From: Steroidobacteraceae bacterium
GTDB lineage: Bacteria; Pseudomonadota; Gammaproteobacteria; Steroidobacterales; Steroidobacteraceae
Direction of reading: 5' to 3'
DNA length: 64,000 bases
NCBI GenBank assembly: GCA_025451845.1
Contig: JANWJS010000020.1
Location: 62,001 to 126,000, forward strand
Shown one piece after another: positions 57,799-64,000 of this stretch (position 1 is its first letter; each line of letters opens with the position of its first letter). The position numbers and the translations under genes were made by a program. Below the pieces are notes generated by a model. The model had not been told where the DNA came from. It saw only the letters and a program-made list of their open reading frames with translations, and ran no database searches.

Positions 57799-59022
57799 AT
57801 GTACGAGCGCGTTGTCATCGTGGGGGGCGGCCAGGCGGCCGTGCAGGCCATTGATACGCTGCGCCGCAAGGGCTTCGCGGGCAAGGTGGTGCTGATCGGC
57901 GAGGAGCCCTGGCTGCCTTATCAGCGCCCCCCGCTCTCCAAGAAGTACCTGGCCGGTGCGCTGGAGCGTGACCGGCTGCTGCTGCGGCCCCAGCACTTCT
58001 ATGAGTCCCATTCCGTCGAGACCCGGCTGGGACGCCGCGCAGAGGAAATCTCGCGTCGCGAACAACGTCTCCGGCTCGACGATGGCTCGACCGTCGCCTA
58101 TGACGCCCTGCTGATCGCTACCGGCAGCCGTCCACGGCCCCTTGCCGCGCCTGGGGCGGACCTCGAGGGCGTGCATTCTCTGCGGACCATCGCGGACGTG
58201 GAGCGCATCCGCGCCGAGTGGGCACCTGGCAAGCGTCTGGTCATCGTGGGCGGTGGCTACATCGGACTCGAGGTGGCGGCCACCGCGCGCGAATCTCGTC
58301 TCGAGGTCACTGTGTTGGAGATGGCCGACCGCGTGATGAATCGCGTCGTGTGCCCGCAGCTCTCCGCGTTCTACGAGTCTCAGCACGCCGGGCACGGCGT
58401 GCGGATTCTCAGCAATGCGAAGGTCCGCGCGCTGGCGGCTGCACGCGGCTCGAGGCGCGTGGCGGCAGTGCTGACCGAGGACGGGACGGAGCAAGCCGCC
58501 GACCAGGTAGTGGTGGGGTGCGGTGTCCTTCCGGCCGACGAGCTGGCCGTCGCCGCAGGGCTGGCATGCCAAAACGGTGTGGTGGTCGACGACCGCTGCC
58601 GGACGTCGGATCCCCTGATCTTTGCGGCCGGTGACTGTACCAGCCACCCGAGCCTGCACTACGGCCGGCGACTGCGGCTCGAGTCGGTCGACAACGCATT
58701 CGAGCAAGGTGCCAGTGCAGCGCTCAATCTGCTCGGCCTGGATACGGCTCACGACAAGGTGCCGTGGTTCTGGTCGGATCAGTACGACCTGAAGCTGATC
58801 ATCATCGGCATCGGCGAGGGATACGACACGGTCGTGACGCGCGGCGATCCGGCGACCCGCGCCTTCAGCGTCTGTTACCTGCGGGACGGGGAGCTGATCG
58901 CCGTCGACAGCGTCAACAGCCCGAAGGACCAGATGGCCGCGCGCAAGCTGATTGCGGCGCGCGCGCGACCGAACCCGGACAGGCTGGCCGACCCCACGGT
59001 ACCGTTGAAGGAGGCAGTGTAG
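57799..59022 (+). CDS. Ferredoxin/rubredoxin reductase-type FAD-dependent oxidoreductase
   Basis: A 407-residue class of NADH:ferredoxin reductase (terpredoxin/putidaredoxin reductase, BphA4-like). FAD motif VIVGGGQAAVQAIDTLRRKG, conserved YQRPPLSKKYLAG, NAD motif VIVGGGYIGLEVAATARE, second FAD motif IFAAGDCTSHP and C-terminal VPWFWSDQYDLKLIIIG are all in order. Such enzymes pass electrons to a [2Fe-2S] ferredoxin serving cytochromes P450 or ring hydroxylases. No ferredoxin or oxygenase gene is adjacent. The upstream 130 bases are shared with the divergent glnK regulatory region. Confidence 0.9.
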   Translation: MYERVVIVGGGQAAVQAIDTLRRKGFAGKVVLIGEEPWLPYQRPPLSKKYLAGALERDRLLLRPQHFYESHSVETRLGRRAEEISRREQRLRLDDGSTVAYDALLIATGSRPRPLAAPGADLEGVHSLRTIADVERIRAEWAPGKRLVIVGGGYIGLEVAATARESRLEVTVLEMADRVMNRVVCPQLSAFYESQHAGHGVRILSNAKVRALAAARGSRRVAAVLTEDGTEQAADQVVVGCGVLPADELAVAAGLACQNGVVVDDRCRTSDPLIFAAGDCTSHPSLHYGRRLRLESVDNAFEQGASAALNLLGLDTAHDKVPWFWSDQYDLKLIIIGIGEGYDTVVTRGDPATRAFSVCYLRDGELIAVDSVNSPKDQMAARKLIAARARPNPDRLADPTVPLKEAV

Positions 59023-59050
59023 CCAGGTAGGGGGTGGCCGCCGCTTCAGA

Positions 59051-59431
59051 CTAATGCACCAGTCGCAGCGTGAAGCGGTGCCGGAACCGCTGCCCCTCGG
59101 ATGCTCGCAGGGCACCCAGAATGGTGCCGACGAGCCATACGATACCGAGCACGATGCTGAGCACTATGCCGATGCCGATGATGAACAGGAAGCAGCAGGC
59201 GATTTCCGCCAGGAAGACCGTGAGATTGAAATTGAGCGCTTCCAGCGACTGATCGGCGACGAACGCGGATTTCTCGCGCTGAGTCAACCAGACGATCAGC
59301 GGCGCGATCACGTTGCCACCGGCCGGAAAGAGCAATCCGGCAAAGGCCGACAGATGCGCGAACATCGCGAGGTTGCGCTCGTCTTTGGTGGCGCCTCCTC
59401 CGTAGGTCGCGCGCTCTCCTGGTTCGTTCAC
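59051..59431 (-). CDS. DUF4870 domain-containing membrane protein
   Basis: A 126-residue small membrane protein. NLAMFAHLSAFAGLLFPAGGNVIAPLIVWLTQREKSAFVADQSLEALNFNLT is the DUF4870 signature, followed by a long hydrophobic stretch (FLAEIACCFLFIIGIGIVLSIV and GIVWLVGTILGAL) giving three or four spans. It has no known function. It is convergent with the ferredoxin reductase and divergent from the radical SAM gene, and stands as a single gene. Confidence 0.85.
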   Translation of the reverse strand: MNEPGERATYGGGATKDERNLAMFAHLSAFAGLLFPAGGNVIAPLIVWLTQREKSAFVADQSLEALNFNLTVFLAEIACCFLFIIGIGIVLSIVLGIVWLVGTILGALRASEGQRFRHRFTLRLVH

Positions 59432-59527
59432 GGTGTCCCCCCCGCGGGCTCGAGTCCGCGTCAGTGAGCATTATGGCCCGGCGCGCGGCGCTTTACCGCC
59501 AGACTGGATGAATGTACAGTGAAACGC

Positions 59528-60619
59528 ATGGCCCCTCCGCGCGAAAGGAACCAGCCGCTCAAAGGTCGCGGCGCGCTCTCGAACCCCACCGGGCGCTTCG
59601 AGCGCCGCCAGCACGAGGCGGTCGATGACGGCTGGTATCAGGAGGAGGTCCCCGACTTCATCCCGGCCTCGATCGAGCCCGATCGCGCGCGCTCCGTCAT
59701 CGCCAGAAACGAATCTCCGGACATTCCGTTCGAGCAATCGATCAATCCGTACCGCGGATGCAGCCATTCGTGCGTTTACTGCTATGCGCGTCCGAGTCAC
59801 GCATACATGGGACTGTCGGCGGGCTTGGATTTCGAAACCCGCCTCTTCTACAAGAAGGACGCAGGCAAGGTGTTGGAAGAGGAGTTGGCGAAGCCCGGGT
59901 ACGTTTGCAAACCGATCACTCTCGGCGCCAACACCGATCCCTACCAGCCGATCGAGCGGAAGATGCGGGTGACGCGCGAGATTCTGGAAGTACTGGCCCG
60001 CTGCCGGCATCCGGTCACCATCATCACGAAGAGTGCGCTCGTGCTGCGGGACCTCGACCTGTTGGTTGACCTCGCGAAGGACGGGCTAGCCGGCGTGGGC
60101 GTCAGCGTCACGACTCTCGACGCGGACCTCAAGCGCGCCATGGAGCCGCAGGCCGCTTCACCCCACGCCAGGCTCGAGGCGGTGAAGAGGCTGAATGCGG
60201 CGGGCGTTCCAGCGGGGGTGATGGTGGCGCCGGTCATTCCCGCGTTGACCGACCATGAAATGGAAGCCATTCTGGAAGCGGCCGCGGCCGCTGGCGCGCG
60301 CTGGGCCGGGTACGTGCTGCTGCGGCTCCCCTATGAGGTGAAAGATCTTTTTCGTGAATGGCTGGCGGCGCATTATCCTGACCGTGCGGACCACGTGATG
60401 TCGCTCGTTCGCCAGATGCGGGGAGGCAAAGACTACGATTCCAGCTTCGGCACGCGGATGCGCGGGACGGGGCCCGTGGCAGAGCTGCTGCGCGCCCGCT
60501 TCCAGGTCACCTGCCGGCGCTTGGGTCTCGGCACCAGGAGACTGCAGCCGCCGGATACGAGTCTTTTCCGGCCACCCCGCAGCGCGCGCTCGGGGCCGCA
60601 GCTCAGCCTCGATCTCTAG
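59528..60619 (+). CDS. PA0069-family radical SAM protein
   Basis: A 363-residue radical SAM protein of the spore-photoproduct-lyase-like group (PA0069). The iron-sulfur motif is in NPYRGCSHSCVYCYARPSH, the CxxxCxxC cluster site, followed by GANTDPYQPIERKMRVTREIL and TLDADLKRAMEPQAASPHARL. The C-terminal region includes DYDSSFGTRMRGTGP. The reaction is unknown for the family. ATG 59528 was chosen; TACAGT ends 7 bases before it, giving a leaderless geometry. GTG 59519 is an in-frame alternative. Confidence 0.88.
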   Translation: MAPPRERNQPLKGRGALSNPTGRFERRQHEAVDDGWYQEEVPDFIPASIEPDRARSVIARNESPDIPFEQSINPYRGCSHSCVYCYARPSHAYMGLSAGLDFETRLFYKKDAGKVLEEELAKPGYVCKPITLGANTDPYQPIERKMRVTREILEVLARCRHPVTIITKSALVLRDLDLLVDLAKDGLAGVGVSVTTLDADLKRAMEPQAASPHARLEAVKRLNAAGVPAGVMVAPVIPALTDHEMEAILEAAAAAGARWAGYVLLRLPYEVKDLFREWLAAHYPDRADHVMSLVRQMRGGKDYDSSFGTRMRGTGPVAELLRARFQVTCRRLGLGTRRLQPPDTSLFRPPRSARSGPQLSLDL

Positions 60620-60858
60620 GCCGGCCGGGCAGGATTCTTGCTCCAGCTTGATCCAAGCTGCTCGCGAGGCCGTGTTCAGCGAGGCGACTACAGCGGACTG
60701 GGCCTTGCGACTGACCGCCATGGCAGACTTCCCGCGGAATCGTAACCGAAGCCGTAATCCCCGGCCGGATGAGGATCGGGCACTGCCGCATCGTGCTCGG
60801 GTCTGAGTACACTTAGGTGTGAGAGAAGATCGACTGAAGTCCAGTTAAGGTGGAGGTC

Positions 60859-63654
60859 ATGTCACAGGTTCGTGCAGCCACTCAGCCGACTACCGTCGGT
60901 CACTACACCCTCCTCGAGCGTATCGGTACGGGAGGGCAGGGTGAGGTCTGGAAGGCGCACGACGAATCGCGCGGCGTCGATGTCGCCCTAAAGATCCTGG
61001 CTCCCTCGGCTGCCCGCAATCCGGCGGCTTGGGAAGCGTTGGCGCGCGAGCACGATATCGCCAGCCGCCTGCAGCATCCTGGGATTCTCCAGGTCCTGCC
61101 TCCGGAGCGATTCGGGGAAGCCGTGGTGCTGCCGATGGAGCTCGCCACCGGCGGGGATCTGCGCCGGCTTCGCGGCGCGGCCTATCTGGAGATCGTGCCG
61201 GTGCTGCTCGAGCTGGCTGAAGCGCTCGAGTACGCGCACGCGCGCGGGGTCGTGCATCGGGATCTGAAGCCCGGCAACGTGTTGTTCGACGGCCGTGGCC
61301 GGGTGAAGCTCGCCGACTTCGGCATCGCCGAGCTGATGCCTGCGGCCGGTGCCGGCGCGGCGGAATCGCGCGGCGCGGGGCACTCGCCGTTTACGGCAAG
61401 TCCCGAGCAGCTGCGCGGTGAGCCGCCCAGCGCCGCGGATGATATCTACAGCCTGGGCGCGCTCGCGTATGAGCTGCTGTCGGGCCAGCCGCCGTATTAT
61501 CCCAACTTCGACCTCAGGCGAGCGCTGACTCAACCGGTTCCCGATCTCGTGCCCAAACGGCAGGTTCCGCCGGAGCTGGGCAAGATCGTGATGCATATGC
61601 TCGCCAAGAGCCCTGACGAGCGCCCTTCCTCCATGCAACAGGTCATGGACGAGCTCGATGTGACGCTCAACGCGACGCTCTGCTTCGCGCCGGAAGGCGC
61701 CGATACGGCTGCGCCCGAGGACGACGAAGATGATCGGCAGCCGAGCCCGACTCCGATACCGCGAGGGACCGAGGAGCCGGATGGTCAGCGGTCACCCCCC
61801 CGGGCAGCGGTAGCAGTCGCCGCAGGCACGGATACCCGGCGCAGCGAGCCGTCGCCACCGAGGCGGATTCGACCGATGATTCCGGAAGGCGGCCACCTTC
61901 CGGAAGCCGGACCGCTTTCGAGAGCTGCCGCCGCCGCAGGCGCAGCGGGAAGCCCGCTTGCCGGCCGTGCGCCGCCCCGGCCCGCGGACACGCCGCCGCT
62001 GCGGCATCCCTTGCAACTGCCGGATCAGAAGCAGCCGGATCACGCCAAACAGCCCGAACACACCTTCACGCTGCCGGTCGAGGCCGGCCCGCAGGACGAT
62101 CCGTTCGATCTCGAGGTTGCCCACCCGCTGCTGCGGGCAACCCGGCCACCTGGACGTCGGCCACCGCTGCCGCAGTCCCGAGGCGCACGCGCCAGTCGTT
62201 GGCCGTACCTCCTTTCGGGGCTCCTCTGCGGGGCGGTGCTGATCTGCGCCGCCACCGCTGCCGCCATCTACTGGCTGCCGCGCCGGGACATTGCGGGCCT
62301 GCAGTCGATGTTGGCGAGGATTGCGCCGGTCACTACCGCGCAGTTGACGCCACCTCCGGCATCGACCTTGCAGCAGCCGGCGGCGCGGCCGCCACCGGCT
62401 ACTCCAGCACCGAAGCTGCAGGCCGATACCGCCGCGCTCGCCCACTTCAATGTGCAACGCGCGGACTTCGACAAGCGGACGTCCGCTCTCGAGGCGCGCG
62501 GCGCGGCCGCGTGGGACCCGACCGATTTTGCTGCGGCGCAGATGCAGGCCGCCGAGTCGAGCGGCGCGGCTGCCGCGGGCGGTATTCCGATCGCTCTGCG
62601 GCACCTCAACCAGGCAGAGCAACTTCTGACCCGTGTCGCGGCAAAAGCGCCTGCTGCGCTGGCGCAGGAACTGAAAGCGGGAGACGCGGCACTGGCGGCC
62701 GGCCACCAGGAGGTGGCGAGCCAGGACTACGCTCTCGCGCGGCGCATCGATTCCAACAGTCGGCGGGCCATGGAAGGTGCGCGGCGCGCACATCTCCTGA
62801 GCGGCGTACTGCCGCTGCTCGGCGATGCGCAGAAGGCGGAATCGGCCCGCAACTATTCGCGCGCGGCGCAGGACTTCAGCCAAGCGCTCGCGCTTGATCC
62901 CAACAACGCTGCGGCGAAACAGGGGCTGGCACGCGCCAACGCCGCTTTCGGCGACGACAACTACGCGCGCTCGGTGGGCGCGGGCTTCGCCGCGCTCGGC
63001 GCCGGGCGGCTTCCCGAAGCGCAGACGGATTTCCAACAGGCGCTCGACTTCCGGCCGCAGGGCAAGGAGGCAACCGAGGGACTGCAGCGCGTCAGCCTGG
63101 CGATGCAGGCGAGCCAGATCGCGACGCTGCGCCAGCAGGCACAGGCCCTGGAGGGGCAGGAACATTGGAGCCAGGCGATCCCCGTATACGAGAGCGCGTT
63201 GCGCCTGGATCCGTCGCTCGAATTCGCCAAACGCGGCAAGGCGCGGGACCAGGCGCGGGTGGAGCTGGGTAATTCGCTGGAGCAGATCCTCGCTCATCCG
63301 GATCGCCTTACCTACCCCGCCGTGCGGGACGAGGCCGTGACGCTCCTGCATCAGGCACGCGAACAGGAGCCCGCCGGCCCCGTCCTGCAAACCCAGATCG
63401 AGCAACTCGAGCAACTGCTGCCGCAGCTCAATCGGCCGGTATTGCTCAACATGATTTCCGACAACGCCACGCAGGTGAGCATTCCGAGCATCGGCGTGTT
63501 CGGGACCTTCGGACGCAGGGAGATACGGCTGAAGCCCGGGACTTACACCGTCATCGGCACGCGCGATGGGTATCGCGCGGTGCACCAGGAGTTCACCGTG
63601 GAGCCCGGCCAGCAGAGCGTCACCATCACCGTGAGCTGCTCCGAACCCATTTGA
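60859..63654 (+). CDS. Membrane Ser/Thr protein kinase with TPR and PEGA-like ectodomain
   Basis: A 931-residue transmembrane kinase. The cytoplasmic kinase domain (about 15-275) has P-loop IGTGGQGEVWKA, VALKIL, catalytic HRDLKPGNVLFD (His133, Asp135) and ADFG. A disordered Pro/Arg/Asp-rich linker spans 280-445. One membrane span (about 448-475, LLSGLLCGAVLICAATAAAIYW) leads to a periplasmic helical TPR-like region (about 530-840). The C-terminal PEGA-like domain (EIRLKPGTYTVIGTRDGYRAVHQEF) could contact cell-wall material. The start is ATG 60859 with AAGG upstream. The preceding 239 bases show no clear promoter. A four-hairpin repeat follows its stop. Confidence 0.9.
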   Translation: MSQVRAATQPTTVGHYTLLERIGTGGQGEVWKAHDESRGVDVALKILAPSAARNPAAWEALAREHDIASRLQHPGILQVLPPERFGEAVVLPMELATGGDLRRLRGAAYLEIVPVLLELAEALEYAHARGVVHRDLKPGNVLFDGRGRVKLADFGIAELMPAAGAGAAESRGAGHSPFTASPEQLRGEPPSAADDIYSLGALAYELLSGQPPYYPNFDLRRALTQPVPDLVPKRQVPPELGKIVMHMLAKSPDERPSSMQQVMDELDVTLNATLCFAPEGADTAAPEDDEDDRQPSPTPIPRGTEEPDGQRSPPRAAVAVAAGTDTRRSEPSPPRRIRPMIPEGGHLPEAGPLSRAAAAAGAAGSPLAGRAPPRPADTPPLRHPLQLPDQKQPDHAKQPEHTFTLPVEAGPQDDPFDLEVAHPLLRATRPPGRRPPLPQSRGARASRWPYLLSGLLCGAVLICAATAAAIYWLPRRDIAGLQSMLARIAPVTTAQLTPPPASTLQQPAARPPPATPAPKLQADTAALAHFNVQRADFDKRTSALEARGAAAWDPTDFAAAQMQAAESSGAAAAGGIPIALRHLNQAEQLLTRVAAKAPAALAQELKAGDAALAAGHQEVASQDYALARRIDSNSRRAMEGARRAHLLSGVLPLLGDAQKAESARNYSRAAQDFSQALALDPNNAAAKQGLARANAAFGDDNYARSVGAGFAALGAGRLPEAQTDFQQALDFRPQGKEATEGLQRVSLAMQASQIATLRQQAQALEGQEHWSQAIPVYESALRLDPSLEFAKRGKARDQARVELGNSLEQILAHPDRLTYPAVRDEAVTLLHQAREQEPAGPVLQTQIEQLEQLLPQLNRPVLLNMISDNATQVSIPSIGVFGTFGRREIRLKPGTYTVIGTRDGYRAVHQEFTVEPGQQSVTITVSCSEPI

Positions 63655-63656
63655 TG

Positions 63657-63765
63657 GCGCTGGATCCGGGCATCCTGTCCGGACCAGCGCGCGTTGAGCA
63701 AAAAAGCGTGGTTTTTTGCTCAACGCCCGCCACCTGCGGCGGCGGGGCACTTCCCTGTGCCTGGC
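63657..63765 (+). repeat. Four-hairpin dispersed repeat, copy 3
   Basis: Closest to copy 2. Its second stem is GTTGAGCAAAAAA/TTTTTTGCTCAAC (13 perfect pairs) around the invariant loop GCGTGG, where copy 2 has GGCAAAAA/TTTTTGCC. The differing bases are compensated on both arms. It starts two bases after the kinase stop codon. Confidence 0.8.
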
Positions 63766-63865
63766 CTCACAATTCGCCGATGTAGTCCGTGATCGAATTC
63801 ACGAAGTTGGAATGAAGCCGGGGCGGGAGCTTGTGTGTCCCGTGCGGGGGCGCTAATACGCTCCA

Positions 63866-64000
63866 ATGGCCGATAGCGAACCTGTCGTAGCGCTGCTTGC
63901 CGGCGCGAGCGGCTTCGTGGGTACACGCGTCCTCGATGCTTTGCTCAATGCGCCCGAGCTCGCTCGCGTGCTCGCCGTGACGCGCCGTCCTTTGGGGCGA
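63866..64000 (+). CDS. NAD(P)-binding Rossmann-fold protein (partial, runs off the window)
   Basis: The first 45 codons of a gene cut by the window edge. MADSEPVVALLAGASGFVGT begins with the atypical/extended short-chain dehydrogenase motif GASGFVG, followed by RVLDALLNAPELARVLAVTRRPLG. This is the start of NmrA/HTATIP2-like or epimerase-type NAD(P)-binding proteins. TAATAC (63854-63859) ends 6 bases before the ATG, again fitting a leaderless start. The full function cannot be judged from this fragment. Confidence 0.7.
   Translation, partial: MADSEPVVALLAGASGFVGTRVLDALLNAPELARVLAVTRRPLGR

Noticed and set aside
60620-60858. A promoter or small gene in the 239-base gap before the Ser/Thr kinase
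   Set aside because: TACACT near 60808 has no -35 partner at suitable spacing and there is no convincing small reading frame; nothing further could be supported.
63690-63725. A-run/T-run stem of the dispersed repeat as an ordinary bidirectional terminator
   Set aside because: The T-run is inside the stem rather than after a GC-rich stem, and two of three copies lie upstream of gene starts.

Overview
The window is a contiguous piece of a high-GC gammaproteobacterial chromosome. The family set (AlgZ/AlgR-like sensor pair, dapF-DUF484-xerC, hslVU, dsbA-cytochrome c4-engB, LptM, TamA/TamB, FlhC, PA0069-type radical SAM) points to the Pseudomonas/Xanthomonas side of the class. The Xanthomonas-like arginine genes and a full-length pyruvate carboxylase suggest a Nevskiales/Steroidobacterales/Xanthomonadales-type organism. 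This placement is an inference. Almost all DNA is coding; no rRNA, tRNA, CRISPR array, phage or transposase gene was seen, and no gene-free stretch exceeds about 260 bases.

Layout. 0-8 kb: oxidoreductase, AlgZ/AlgR-like two-component pair, dapF-DUF484-xerC-hslV-hslU. 8-21 kb: dsbA and cytochrome c4 diverging from engB, a candidate sigma-E-driven small RNA convergent with engB (the Spot 42/ErsA position), maiA, thioesterase, lptM, recQ, a DUF1800-DUF1501 pair, polA, and a methanethiol methyltransferase-like gene. 21-29.5 kb: an eight-gene, partly overlapping arginine operon (argR-argG-X-argC-argD-argF'-argB-argH) behind an autoregulatory ARG-box pair. 29.5-37 kb: tamA-tamB, a TANGO2-like gene and nudC. 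37-41 kb: isoprenylcysteine methyltransferase-like gene, orphan FlhC, an unrecognised protein, CheY-like regulator and isoaspartyl peptidase. 41-50 kb: pyc, ilvA, a phosphoesterase/nucleotidyltransferase pair, a degenerate alpha/beta-hydrolase, small lipoprotein and medium-chain reductase. 50-57 kb: a double-VOC protein with a histone-like tail, thioesterase, gloA-ilvB diverging from ilvH, hybrid kinase and quinone reductase. 57-64 kb: glnK behind a sigma-54 promoter, ferredoxin reductase, DUF4870, radical SAM, a membrane Ser/Thr kinase with TPR/PEGA ectodomain, and the start of a Rossmann-fold gene cut by the window edge.

Most notable. (1) The arginine operon carries an N-acylornithine carbamoyltransferase-type ArgF' with alanine at the residue that separates acetyl- from succinyl-ornithine enzymes, plus an embedded BioD-like P-loop protein of unknown role. 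(2) A roughly 110-bp repeat present three times, with about four consecutive hairpins and compensatory changes in one stem. (3) A candidate small RNA with a consensus sigma-E promoter and strong terminator. (4) Thirteen genes have a -10-like hexamer exactly 6-7 bases before the start codon, suggesting widespread leaderless transcription. (5) PolA lacks proofreading-exonuclease metal ligands.
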